A DNA stretch of 64,000 nt, taken from Bacteroidota bacterium. GTDB taxonomy: Bacteria; Bacteroidota; Rhodothermia; Rhodothermales; Rubricoccaceae. The position numbers and the translations under genes were made by a program. The stretch lies in contig JBCBNX010000001.1 in the NCBI GenBank assembly GCA_039821555.1, forward strand, positions 236,576 through 300,575. The letters are read 5' to 3'. Position 1 is the first letter of the stretch. The number at the start of each line of letters is the position of its first letter. This document shows, in pieces, positions 50,377 through 58,773 of the stretch. The notes beneath the pieces are model-generated. The model was not told where the DNA came from, searched no databases, and saw only the letters and a list, made by a program, of their open reading frames with translations.

Positions 50377-52005
50377 ATGTCGCATCAACCACCCGCTTCG
50401 TCGTCCTCGCTCCGCGTCACTCGTGCGGCCGCGCAGCACGCCCATTTCGCGCGCGTGGCGGCGCACCGCAAGCCCGGCCAAAGCCTTGCCGATCGGTACC
50501 TCGTGCTGCTGTGCTTCACCCTCATCGGGCTCGCGCTCTTCGCACGGGGGTTCGCCTACTGGGGGGTGCCGCCCCTCTTCATCTCGGAGCTTACCCTGGT
50601 GTTGGGCGTGGCCGCGATGATGGCGGGGGGCGCGCTGCGGCCTCTGTTCACGCTGCCGGTCGTGTGGGTGCTTGTCGCCTACATCGCGCTGGCGGGGGTG
50701 CGCACGCTGCCGAATCTCGGGCTCTATGGCATCGACGCGCCTCGCGACTTTATGCAGGTCGGCTATGCGGCCTTCGCCTTCGTCGCAGGCTCGCTGGTGC
50801 TGGCGCAGCCGGAGCGGCTCAAGGTGTTGCTCCGGCGGTACCAAGGCTTCGTCGTGGTCATGCTCACCACGGTGTGGATCGTCTACATCGCGTTTAAGTT
50901 TGGCTTCGACTCGCTGCCCAACCTCCCGTGGACCGACAACGCCAAGATCTTCGAAGCCAAAGGCGGCGACCTGATGGTGCACCTGGCGGGCATCACGGCC
51001 TTCTTGTTGCTTGGCATGCGCAAGGTGCCGATCTGGTTGGCTGTAGCGCTCGTCATCAACTTTCTGCTCATCGTGGTGAGCAACCGGGGCGGCATGGTGG
51101 CCTACTTCCTCGCGGTCGGCTTCGTCCTGATCCTCCGGCCCGGTACCTTCCAGCGGGGGCAGATCTCTCGCTTTGCCTACGTCGGCATCCTGTGCATCAT
51201 CCTCGGTCTGTTCCTCGGGCCGGTGGGGAGCAAGATCCACGGCGGGACGCGCGCAGTGTCGGTGGAGCAGCTCTTCGAGAACATCAAGAGCATCGTTGGC
51301 AAGAGCGACTCCGCCACGCTCCAGGGCACCGTCTCGTGGCGGCTAGAATGGTGGGAAGAGATCTACAACTACACCGTCCTCGGTCCCTACTTCATGACCG
51401 GGAAGGGCTTCGGGCCCAACCTCGCCAAAGAGGACGGTTTCCTCGTCGAGCGCACGCTGAGGAGTCCGCACAACGGACACATGACCATCCTCGCACGCAT
51501 GGGCGTGCCGGGCGCCGCGCTGTGGGTCGTGCTCAACCTGATGTGGTTCTTCAGCATGCTCGCCGTTTGGTGGAAGGCCCGTGCGTTCGGGAAGCCGCGA
51601 TGGATGGCCGTCTCTGCATTCTTGATCACCTATTTCATCGCAACCAACATCAACGCCTCCTTCGATGTCTACTTCGAAGGGCCCATGGGCGGTGTTTGGT
51701 ACTGGACCGTGTTTGGTCTAGGTCTTGCGGTCATGTGGCTCTTCCGGCACCAGCCCTCCTTGCTCGATGACGACGCCCGCCTCACCGTCCGTGGCTCAGC
51801 CGTCGGTACGACCGTCCCGCCCGCCGATGTCACCCACGCCCATGCCCCCGCCGCGCCGGTCGTCCGAGCTGGGGCGCCCGGCACGGGTGCTGGTGGTGCA
51901 CAACTTCTACCAACAGCCCGGCGGGGAGGACCAGGTCTTCCGCGCCGAGGTCCGGCTGCTGGAGGGGATGGGGCATACGGTCGAGACGTACACGGTCCAC
52001 AATGA
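50377..52005 (+). CDS. O-antigen ligase/polymerase family protein (Wzy-like)
   Basis: This membrane protein with about 10-12 transmembrane segments has a large periplasmic loop containing SWRLEWWEEIYNYTVLGPYFMTGKGFG and the R-S-P-H-N-G-H motif typical of the O-antigen ligase/Wzy superfamily. It would polymerise or transfer the repeat units. The reading frame runs 542 codons, but the last 75 or so residues after WLFRHQPSLL are Gly/Ala/Pro/Arg-rich, look unlike a domain, and are encoded by DNA that also encodes the start of the next gene in another frame. The natural C-terminus may lie earlier. Confidence 0.82.
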   Translation: MSHQPPASSSSLRVTRAAAQHAHFARVAAHRKPGQSLADRYLVLLCFTLIGLALFARGFAYWGVPPLFISELTLVLGVAAMMAGGALRPLFTLPVVWVLVAYIALAGVRTLPNLGLYGIDAPRDFMQVGYAAFAFVAGSLVLAQPERLKVLLRRYQGFVVVMLTTVWIVYIAFKFGFDSLPNLPWTDNAKIFEAKGGDLMVHLAGITAFLLLGMRKVPIWLAVALVINFLLIVVSNRGGMVAYFLAVGFVLILRPGTFQRGQISRFAYVGILCIILGLFLGPVGSKIHGGTRAVSVEQLFENIKSIVGKSDSATLQGTVSWRLEWWEEIYNYTVLGPYFMTGKGFGPNLAKEDGFLVERTLRSPHNGHMTILARMGVPGAALWVVLNLMWFFSMLAVWWKARAFGKPRWMAVSAFLITYFIATNINASFDVYFEGPMGGVWYWTVFGLGLAVMWLFRHQPSLLDDDARLTVRGSAVGTTVPPADVTHAHAPAAPVVRAGAPGTGAGGAQLLPTARRGGPGLPRRGPAAGGDGAYGRDVHGPQ

Positions 52006-53059
52006 CGACGTCCGCGATCTGAGCCGTGCCGGACTGGTTGCGCGAACGGTTTGGAGCCGCGAGGCACACGATGCCATCGTGCGAAAAGTCCGCAAGGCCG
52101 AGATCGACGTCGTCCACTTTCACAACACGCTCCCGCTCGTCTCGCCCGCGGCCTACCACGCGGCGCGCAAGTCTGGCGCGGCCGTCGTGCAATCGCTCCA
52201 CAACTACCGGCTCCACTGCCCCGGGGCGCTCTACTTCCGCGACGGTCAGGTCTGCGAACTGTGCCTGGGCAAAACCTTTGCCTGGCCTGGTGTCCGCCAC
52301 GGCTGCTACCGGGGGTCGAAAGCGGCGACCGCGGCCGTGGCTACCATGACGGCCTCGCACCGCGTGCTGGGAACCTGGACGCGCAGCATCGACCGCTACA
52401 TCGCCATGACAGACTTCGCTCACGCGAAGTTTGTCGAGGGCGGGTTGCCGGCGGAGAAGCTCGCAATGAAGCCCAACTTTCTCGCCGACGATCCAGGCGC
52501 GGGTGCTGGCGAGGGCGGCTATGCGCTGTTTGTGGGACGCCTGTCGCCCGAGAAAGGCATTGACCTGATCCTCGACGCTTGGACGCAACATGCCCCACCG
52601 ATGCCGCTGCGCATCGCTGGCGACGGCCCGCGCGCCGAGGCGGTGCGGGCTGCGGCGGACGCCCACCCGTCGATCACCTGGGTAGGCCACCAGACGCGCG
52701 AAGGGGTGATGCAACTGATGAGCGACGCGGCGTTGCTCGTCTTCTCCTCGGAGTGCTACGAAGGCGGCACGCCGATGACGCTCATCGAGTCGATGGCCAA
52801 CGGAACGCCCGTGGTGGCGTCCGATCTCGGCGGTACGAAGTCGATGGTGGTGGAAGACGTAGTTGGGACCCGCTTTGCGCCCGGCGACCCGGCGGCGCTG
52901 GCGGCAGCTGTGAAACGCCTAGCCGAGGACCCGGCGCACCTCGGCGCGCTCCGGAAAACCGCCCGGGCTCAGTATGACGCGCTCTACACATCCGAGGCGA
53001 ACTACCTCCGCCTGGTGGAGATCTACGACGCGGCCCTCGCCACCCGTCGCGCAGCGTGA
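51827..53059 (+). CDS. GT4 family glycosyltransferase
   Basis: This GT-B glycosyltransferase of family 4 (410 aa from ATG 51827; ATG 51842 is equally possible) has the N-terminal domain VLVVHNFYQQPGGEDQV and VVQSLHNYRLHCPG, then the nucleotide-sugar-binding half (LFVGRLSPEKGIDLILDAW, LRIAGDGP, GHQTREGVMQLMSDAALLVFSSECYEGGTPMTLIE with the E-x7-E type signature). It adds a sugar from an NDP donor to a lipid-linked acceptor. The 5' end overlaps the upstream gene out of frame by about 180 nt. The stop TGA overlaps the next ATG (TGATG). Confidence 0.88.
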   Translation: MSPTPMPPPRRSSELGRPARVLVVHNFYQQPGGEDQVFRAEVRLLEGMGHTVETYTVHNDDVRDLSRAGLVARTVWSREAHDAIVRKVRKAEIDVVHFHNTLPLVSPAAYHAARKSGAAVVQSLHNYRLHCPGALYFRDGQVCELCLGKTFAWPGVRHGCYRGSKAATAAVATMTASHRVLGTWTRSIDRYIAMTDFAHAKFVEGGLPAEKLAMKPNFLADDPGAGAGEGGYALFVGRLSPEKGIDLILDAWTQHAPPMPLRIAGDGPRAEAVRAAADAHPSITWVGHQTREGVMQLMSDAALLVFSSECYEGGTPMTLIESMANGTPVVASDLGGTKSMVVEDVVGTRFAPGDPAALAAAVKRLAEDPAHLGALRKTARAQYDALYTSEANYLRLVEIYDAALATRRAA

Positions 53060-54930
53060 TGCACCAGCTTCGACTGCTGCTCACCGCTGGCGTTGTGCTC
53101 GTCTGGAGCACGACGTCTGCGTGCGCCGAGGCGCCGCAAGCCACTGCCACGAGCGCGATGCCTGTGGCGGCAGTCGAGGCTGCGAATGCTTCCACGACAA
53201 ACGCATGCCCTGCTGGGCAGGTGTACGACGCAACGGAGCGCTGTCAGCCAGCCGAGCGCGTCTACGCCCCCAACGGTCGGGTTTTCTGGGTCGATCAGCG
53301 CCACCCGACGGCCAGCGATGCCAACCCGGGGACCCGCGAGGCGCCGTGGCGCAGCATCGGGCGTGCCACCGGGCGCGGCGTCATGCGTCCCGGCGATGCC
53401 GTGCTGATCCGTGCGGGCGTCTACCGCGAGTTTGTCCGCCCCCAAACGGGCGGAACCAGCGAGGACGAGCGTATAACCTATGCCGCCTACCCTGGCGACG
53501 AGGTCGTGATATCAGGCGCGGTACTCGCCAGCGACCGATGGTCGCGGATCGGCGACGTGTGGGTGCGGCCGTGGACCTACGGGTCGATGGAGCACTACAG
53601 CGACGAGCCTGTTTTCCGCCGCGAAATGGTCGTTGTCGATGATGCGGTGATGCGCGCGGTGCCAGATCGGGCGGCATTGCGACCGGGCTCGTTCTGGGTC
53701 GACGGAGCCTCGGAGGACCCGCGATCGATCTGGGCGCGGTTTCCTAGTGACCGTGCGCCAGCGTCGTTCCGCAGCATCGAGGTGGCCGTCGAGCCGCACC
53801 TGTTTGCACCGCTCGGCAGTAACTACTACGCGGAGTGTGGGGACGCCGACATGCCCGGCTGGATTCGCCTTGCGGGCGTCACATTCCGTCACGCTACCAA
53901 CCGAGCGCAGTGGGGCGTGCTCTGCGCTGGGAGCGTCGGCGGGCTGGTCGAGGACGTGACCGTTGAGTGGACAAACGGCAGCGGTATCGATCCGGGCGGG
54001 CGGCAGCATGTGTTTCGGCGGGTGCGCGCACTCGACAACGGGCAGATCGGCTGGTCGGGGAGCTGCCTCGATTGTCTGTTCGAGGACTGTGAGGCGTCGC
54101 GCAACAACTGGAAAGGCTACGACCCGTTCTGGGAGGCGGGCGGCGGCAAGTGGAGTCACACCCAGCGCAGCATCTTTCGCCGCTTCCGCGCGCTCGACAA
54201 CGACGGTCCCGGACTTTGGCTCGACATCGAGAACTATGACAACGTGATCGAGGGGACGTACGCCGAGGGCAATAGCATAGCCGGCATCATGCTCGAATAC
54301 GAGACGCAGCGCACGCTCGTTCAGCATAACGTGGTCGTCGAGACGCGCTGGAACGCCTGGAGCGGGGCCGGGCTGCTCTCGCAAGCGGCAAGCGAAAACG
54401 TGATCGTCCACAACACCTTTGCGGGCAACGAAGGTCACGGCCTCTGGCTCCGGCTCGACCCCGACCGCCGCGCGCGGGACGGTCGCAATGTGGTCGTGAG
54501 CAATGTGATGGTGGGAAACGGCACCCGTGCGCCTGAGGCCTACGAGGTGCAGGTGCGTGGAGGGACGCAGGCCGAGGCTCGCTCGACGCGCTTCTTTGCC
54601 AACGTATACAGCCCGCACCGGGCAGGGGAGGTGCAATCGTTCTTCTTCATGCCAACCGGCACTGAAGACTGGGGCGGCGACTACCGCGGCAGCGACCTTG
54701 CCACCTGGCAGCGCTACACCGGCTCCGACGCAGAGGCGAAGCTGGTGCCGGTGCCCGACGACCTCCAGCCCGTCGCGCGACGCTGGGCCGACCTCCCCGT
54801 GCGTCTGGGCACCAACCTCGCCCGTCCGCTTCCGCCTGGCACGCCCACGACGGCCACGGTCCGCCCCTACCCGCACGCAGGCGCAAACCCCGCCATCGTC
54901 CACTCCGAGCGACAGTCGACTAGCGATTAG
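53059..54930 (+). CDS. Secreted right-handed parallel beta-helix protein
   Basis: This 623-aa protein has a signal peptide (about 1-24, ending SACAE), a short Ala/Thr-rich linker, then a DUF1565-like opening (FWVDQRHPTASDANPGTREAPWRSIGRA), a YREFVRPQTGGTSEDERITYAAYPG segment and repeated beta-helix coils (GVTFRHATN, LVEDVTVEWTNGSGI, LFEDCEASRNNWKG, VVSNVMVGN). The fold occurs in polysaccharide lyases and epimerases. I cannot assign a catalytic triad. It starts in the stop codon of the glycosyltransferase gene, so it should be co-translated with the polymer assembly genes and probably acts on the exported polymer (inference). Confidence 0.8.
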   Translation: MHQLRLLLTAGVVLVWSTTSACAEAPQATATSAMPVAAVEAANASTTNACPAGQVYDATERCQPAERVYAPNGRVFWVDQRHPTASDANPGTREAPWRSIGRATGRGVMRPGDAVLIRAGVYREFVRPQTGGTSEDERITYAAYPGDEVVISGAVLASDRWSRIGDVWVRPWTYGSMEHYSDEPVFRREMVVVDDAVMRAVPDRAALRPGSFWVDGASEDPRSIWARFPSDRAPASFRSIEVAVEPHLFAPLGSNYYAECGDADMPGWIRLAGVTFRHATNRAQWGVLCAGSVGGLVEDVTVEWTNGSGIDPGGRQHVFRRVRALDNGQIGWSGSCLDCLFEDCEASRNNWKGYDPFWEAGGGKWSHTQRSIFRRFRALDNDGPGLWLDIENYDNVIEGTYAEGNSIAGIMLEYETQRTLVQHNVVVETRWNAWSGAGLLSQAASENVIVHNTFAGNEGHGLWLRLDPDRRARDGRNVVVSNVMVGNGTRAPEAYEVQVRGGTQAEARSTRFFANVYSPHRAGEVQSFFFMPTGTEDWGGDYRGSDLATWQRYTGSDAEAKLVPVPDDLQPVARRWADLPVRLGTNLARPLPPGTPTTATVRPYPHAGANPAIVHSERQSTSD

Positions 54931-55039
54931 CGGGGCGACCGACGCGGCGAATTTGTTAGGCACAGCCCTCAAAACCGCGTTGCTTCTTCGACCCACGACC
55001 CACGACCCACGACCCACGACCCACGACCCACGACCCACG
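54914..55039. repeat. Heptad-phased repeat copy upstream of the deacetylase gene
   Basis: Seven perfect ACCCACG units run from 54991 to 55039 and end directly at the GTG start codon. Counting back in sevens gives TAGCGAT (54921), TAGCGGG (54928) and GCGACCG (54935) in the same phase. The 47-nt stretch 54947-54993 aligns without gaps to 24856-24902 at 31 positions, including GCGAATT and TTGCTTCT-n-CGACC. Confidence 0.8.
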
Positions 55040-55828
55040 GTGAAATCCTTCGTTCAAGCTGCGATCCGTAGCGCCCACGCCGTCTTCGCTGACCGTGGTC
55101 TGCCGAATCGCCTCGCCCTCTACTTTCACAGCCTTGAACCGCACGAGCACGAGGCGTTCGAGCGCGCTATAGTGTGGACGAGAAGTGAGGGTTATCGTTT
55201 CGTGGCCGGGCCAAGGGCGTTTCTCGGTGCACCTGAGGGCGAGCGCGTCGCATGGGTGTCGTTCGACGACAACTACCGCGCCTGGCATCAAGCGTTGCCT
55301 CTTTTAGACCGGCTGGGCGTCACGGCCACGTTCTACACCAACACGGGCGTCTTCCGCGACCGCGCGACGCCCGCCGCCCTCGACGCCTACTTTGACCGCA
55401 TCGACCACTACGGTGACCGCACAAGTCTGACCACCGACGAGCTACGAGAAATTGCCGCGGCCGGGCACGTCATCGGCGCGCACACGCACACGCACCGGTG
55501 TCTGGCAGACTTGCCCTTTGATGAGGCCGTCGCCGAGATCGACCGCAGCCAGCGCGAGCTTGAAGTGGTGCTTGAAGCCCCCGTCGAGCACTTCTCGTAC
55601 CCCTACGGCATGCGGCGGCACTTTACGCAGGAGCTACGGCGGTACTGCACCACGCACTTTGAGACAGTGGCAAACGCGATCCCCGCGATGCTCCATGCCC
55701 CGCAGCGCGCCGACGCCCTGCAGCGCGCGGGGTGGCACCTCGACCGACCACACGTGCAGAACGTGCGCGCCCTCCGCATCGACGGGCGGCGCTTCGAGGC
55801 GCTCACCGGGCGCAGTGCGGTGGGCTGA
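55040..55828 (+). CDS. NodB-type polysaccharide deacetylase
   Basis: This carbohydrate esterase (CE4/NodB fold) removes acetyl groups from N-acetylated sugars of a polymer. The 262-aa protein, read from GTG 55040, has VSFDDNY with catalytic/metal Asp76-Asp77, GAHTHTHRCLADL with the H-T-x-x-H zinc motif (His148, His152) and a later FSYPYGMRRHF segment. No signal peptide is evident. The start is uncertain: a perfect heptad array occupies the 49 nt before it, so there is no Shine-Dalgarno site, and no better in-frame start is seen. It belongs functionally with the preceding exopolysaccharide genes. Confidence 0.82.
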   Translation: MKSFVQAAIRSAHAVFADRGLPNRLALYFHSLEPHEHEAFERAIVWTRSEGYRFVAGPRAFLGAPEGERVAWVSFDDNYRAWHQALPLLDRLGVTATFYTNTGVFRDRATPAALDAYFDRIDHYGDRTSLTTDELREIAAAGHVIGAHTHTHRCLADLPFDEAVAEIDRSQRELEVVLEAPVEHFSYPYGMRRHFTQELRRYCTTHFETVANAIPAMLHAPQRADALQRAGWHLDRPHVQNVRALRIDGRRFEALTGRSAVG

Positions 55829-55893
55829 GGGGGAACCGCCCCCGGCGCGGCGCTTAACCCGGCATCCGCTCCCACCGCACCTGTCGCTTCGCT

Positions 55894-56514
55894 ATGCGCG
55901 TCCTCTGGGCGACCTTCGCCGTCGTTGTCCTCGACCAACTCACCAAGACGTGGGTCGTGGCGATGATGGAAGTGGGCGATACGATCCCCGTGCTCGGACA
56001 GTGGTTTAGGCTGTCCTACTTCCAGAATCCGGGGTTCGCGTTCGGGTGGACCCTCGGCTCGAAGCTGCTGCTCACCATCGTGTCGGTGCTCGCCACGGCG
56101 ATGGTAGCGATCTACCTCGTCTGGCTGCGCGCAGCATCGCGGACCTATCGCCTGGCCCTCGCACTCATCCTCGGGGGCGCGATCGGCAACGTGCTCGACC
56201 GCCTCTTTGCAGGCGTTGTCTATGGCTACGCCCCGTTCGGCTATGGCAACGTGATCGACTTCCTGCACCTGGACGTCTACCACGGCTTCGTCGAGCTTCC
56301 TTGGCGCGCGTATCCGTCGTTTGTTGCTCTCTTTCCGGTGGCGAACTTCGCCGACCTGGCGATCATCGTGGGCCTGGTGCTGGTGTTTGCCGCGCACCTC
56401 TCGCTCCGGCGTCAGGAGCGTGCCCAGGCACAGCGGAGGCACTCACTCGGCACCGCAGGCGGGGATGCGCCGGACCTCGCCGGTGCGCCGGAGCACCCAG
56501 AAGCCTCGGCCTAG
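55894..56514 (+). CDS. lspA: Lipoprotein signal peptidase (signal peptidase II)
   Basis: LspA cleaves the signal peptide of prolipoproteins in the inner membrane. The 206-aa protein has four membrane segments and the catalytic aspartates in GNVLDRLF (Asp102) and ANFADLAI (Asp154), plus the conserved FQNPGFAFG and GYGNVIDFLH motifs. The last 40 residues are a polar tail, longer than in E. coli. The 3' end overlaps the convergent SPOR-like gene by 72 nt. Several lipoproteins in this window (S46 peptidase, SodC and others) are its natural clients. Confidence 0.95.
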   Translation: MRVLWATFAVVVLDQLTKTWVVAMMEVGDTIPVLGQWFRLSYFQNPGFAFGWTLGSKLLLTIVSVLATAMVAIYLVWLRAASRTYRLALALILGGAIGNVLDRLFAGVVYGYAPFGYGNVIDFLHLDVYHGFVELPWRAYPSFVALFPVANFADLAIIVGLVLVFAAHLSLRRQERAQAQRRHSLGTAGGDAPDLAGAPEHPEASA

Positions 56515-57021
56515 CGAGGGCGACTCGCTCAGGCCGCTGTCGGCGACGTAACGGATGCGGATATCGAGATAGGGCTCGGGCGGCGCACAGCCGTCGGTGG
56601 ACCCGTCGCGAGGGGTGACCTCGGCGCCTAGGTCGCCGAGCAGTGCGGCCAGCAAGGCCGGGTCGCCGAGGCTGGGAGGGAGGTAGGAGTCGCCGCCCAG
56701 GCGCACGTAGGCATCGTCCAACCCGAGGCGCTCACGGGTTGCCTCTGCCGCATCGCGGGACACGAAGGGGCCGTGGACGACCGCAAAGAAGCCCGGCGTC
56801 AGTAGCGCGTAGAGGTCGGTCCGGAGTACCCAGCCGCCCGTCTGGAGCGCATATTCCTGCGCGGTACGCTTCGACTGGAAGCTCCCCGCCATCACGAAAT
56901 ACGGGCCCGGTGGCGGCGAGTTGGGGACAGCATCCACGGAATCAGGCAAGAGCGTGGGCTCTTGCGCAGACGCACACGGAACAAGCAGGGCGAGGCAGAG
57001 AAAGGCCAGGATGGTGCGCAT
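56443..57021 (-). CDS. Secreted SPOR-like domain protein
   Basis: The 192-aa protein has a signal peptide (about 1-20, ending CASAQ), a Pro-rich linker and a segment resembling the SPOR domain, which binds denuded septal glycan: PYFVMAGSFQSKRTAQEYAL, FAVVHGPFVSRDAAEATRERLG and AYVRLG. The C-terminal 90 residues have Cys residues and a LDIRIRYVADSG strand that I do not recognise. I chose ATG 57021, which opens the signal. The gene ends inside lspA on the opposite strand. Confidence 0.7.
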   Translation of the reverse strand: MRTILAFLCLALLVPCASAQEPTLLPDSVDAVPNSPPPGPYFVMAGSFQSKRTAQEYALQTGGWVLRTDLYALLTPGFFAVVHGPFVSRDAAEATRERLGLDDAYVRLGGDSYLPPSLGDPALLAALLGDLGAEVTPRDGSTDGCAPPEPYLDIRIRYVADSGLSESPSLGRGFWVLRRTGEVRRIPACGAE

Positions 57022-57070
57022 GGTGTAGGCGGTGGGTTTGGCGCAAGCTACCACGGTGCACCGGCGCCGA

Positions 57071-58021
57071 TCACGGCTGCGGCCATTCGCTGGGGTCCGG
57101 CTCGGCGCCCTTGGTCAGGTCTGCGACGCGCCCGTCAGGCACGGGGCGTTCCGCGTCGTTGTGGTCTGCCACGGTGGCGAGCATGTGTCGAATCGTGGGG
57201 AGCGCAGCCTCCGCGGCCTGTTCGCCCAGCGCGATCAGCTCGTCGGCGCGGGTGAAGCCAAAGAGCAGCGTTACGTCTTGCGGTAGTGCCGGGCGGAGCA
57301 GGACTTCAGGCTTCGCCTCCGCAAGCCGGTAGGCCGTCAGCGCCGAGATCGAGAGGAAGATGGTGTGCCAGATGTCGCGCGCGACGGGCGGAAACATCGG
57401 CGGCATCAATTGTGGCTCGACGACCGGCGCGTCGGGGCGGTTCTTGTCAAAGCTTGGCAGCACGTCCACGGCGATGAGCCGCTTTGCGCCCATCCGGCGG
57501 GCCACGTCAGCGGGGACGTTGTTGAGGACGCCGCCGTCTACGAGCCGCTTCTGGCCCACCTGGACGGCCTGGTAGATCCCTGGAATCGACATCGTGGCCC
57601 GCATCGCCTGGATAACGGATCCAGCGTCGAGGATGACCTCGCGGCCGCTGCGGAGGTCGGTGGCCGTGAGCGCGAGCGGGCACGCGAGTTCGCCAAACGT
57701 GCGGTCCACACCGAACCACTTCGCGAAGTAGTCTTGCAGACGATTGCCAGAGAACAGACCGGTGAGGCTCGGAAGCCAGTCCGCCAGCTGGATCAGCCGC
57801 GAGCGCCGCGATAGATCAATCAGCTCCGCCTCGATGGCGCGAGCAGGAACTCCCGAGGCGTAGGCGGTGCCAACCAGCCCACCCATGCTCGTCCCGGCGA
57901 TGAAGGAGATTGGGATACCCTCGCGGTCGAGCACTTTGAGGACGCCCGCGTGGGCGAGACCGCGCGCACCGCCGCCCCCAAGCACCAGGCCAATTTGGGC
58001 AGGATGGGACGGATCGATCAT
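57071..58021 (-). CDS. Patatin-like phospholipase (RssA-type)
   Basis: This serine acyl hydrolase with the catalytic dyad Ser45 (GTSMGG) and Asp162 (VDGGVLNNVP) and the oxyanion-hole glycine-rich loop GGGGARG (about 15-21) is 316 aa long. It should hydrolyse lipid esters at the membrane. Homologues in this size class lack a signal peptide and a barrel; the same is true here. The C-terminal 50 residues are acidic and variable. I chose ATG 58021. It is divergent from the thioesterase gene. Confidence 0.9.
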   Translation of the reverse strand: MIDPSHPAQIGLVLGGGGARGLAHAGVLKVLDREGIPISFIAGTSMGGLVGTAYASGVPARAIEAELIDLSRRSRLIQLADWLPSLTGLFSGNRLQDYFAKWFGVDRTFGELACPLALTATDLRSGREVILDAGSVIQAMRATMSIPGIYQAVQVGQKRLVDGGVLNNVPADVARRMGAKRLIAVDVLPSFDKNRPDAPVVEPQLMPPMFPPVARDIWHTIFLSISALTAYRLAEAKPEVLLRPALPQDVTLLFGFTRADELIALGEQAAEAALPTIRHMLATVADHNDAERPVPDGRVADLTKGAEPDPSEWPQP

Positions 58022-58210
58022 GAGACGTGGGCGCAGTGGGGAAGAGGCATACAAGAAGGCCGTCGCGGCGTACCGTGTGGACGATTTCGGGTTCGGTGAA
58101 CAGTGTTAATTCATAGCGATGGCGAGGCCGTTCCTATGGGCCTGCCGAACCCACCCGGGTCGCGATGGTAGGGTACAGCTCCCCAATCTGCTTGCCAACA
58201 CCATACCGCC

Positions 58211-58732
58211 GTGTCACCGAAAACGCCCGCACAGTCTGCGTGTCGCATGAACGAACTCGTCCTGCCCAACGACACCAACCCGTTGGGCAACCTGATGGGC
58301 GGGCGCCTCCTGCACCTGATGGACATCTGCGGCGCGATCGCTGCGCAGCGGCACTCAAACCGAACCGTGGTCACGGCGAGCGTAGACCACGTCGACTTCG
58401 CCTCGGCGATCGCACTAGGCGAGGTCGTGGTTCTGGAAGCGCAGGTCAACCGCGCCTTTACCAGTTCGATGGAAACCGAGATTAGCGTGTGGGCGGAGAA
58501 CACCGGCACAGGGGAGCGGCGGTTGAGCAACCGCGCCTTCTACACGTTTGTCGCCGTGGATCAGTCGGGGCGGCCCATTCCAGTGCCCCCCGTTCTGCCA
58601 GAAACCGACGATGATCACGAGCGCTACGTGGCCGCCGCCCGCCGTCGCGAACTCCGGCTCATCCTGAGCGGGCGCCTGCACCTGAGCGAGGCTGCCCACC
58701 TCCGCGACTACATCCACGCCGCGGCGCTCTGA
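58211..58732 (+). CDS. Hotdog-fold acyl-CoA thioesterase
   Basis: The 173-aa protein of the YciA/BACH-like family has MNELVLPNDTNPLGNLMGGRLLHLMD at 13-38 (the hotdog helix with Asn and Gly-Gly), a DHVDFASAI strand and a HVDF motif typical of acyl-CoA hydrolases. It cleaves acyl-CoA to free acid and CoA. The GTG start at 58211 places the usual 10-15 residue lead before the hotdog; ATG 58247 is possible. The C-terminal helix (AARRRELRLILSGR) is longer than in the smallest members. Confidence 0.88.
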   Translation: MSPKTPAQSACRMNELVLPNDTNPLGNLMGGRLLHLMDICGAIAAQRHSNRTVVTASVDHVDFASAIALGEVVVLEAQVNRAFTSSMETEISVWAENTGTGERRLSNRAFYTFVAVDQSGRPIPVPPVLPETDDDHERYVAAARRRELRLILSGRLHLSEAAHLRDYIHAAAL

Positions 58733-58773
58733 GTTCACACCGCGCTGCTCCAACCACCCTCGACCCGCTCGCC

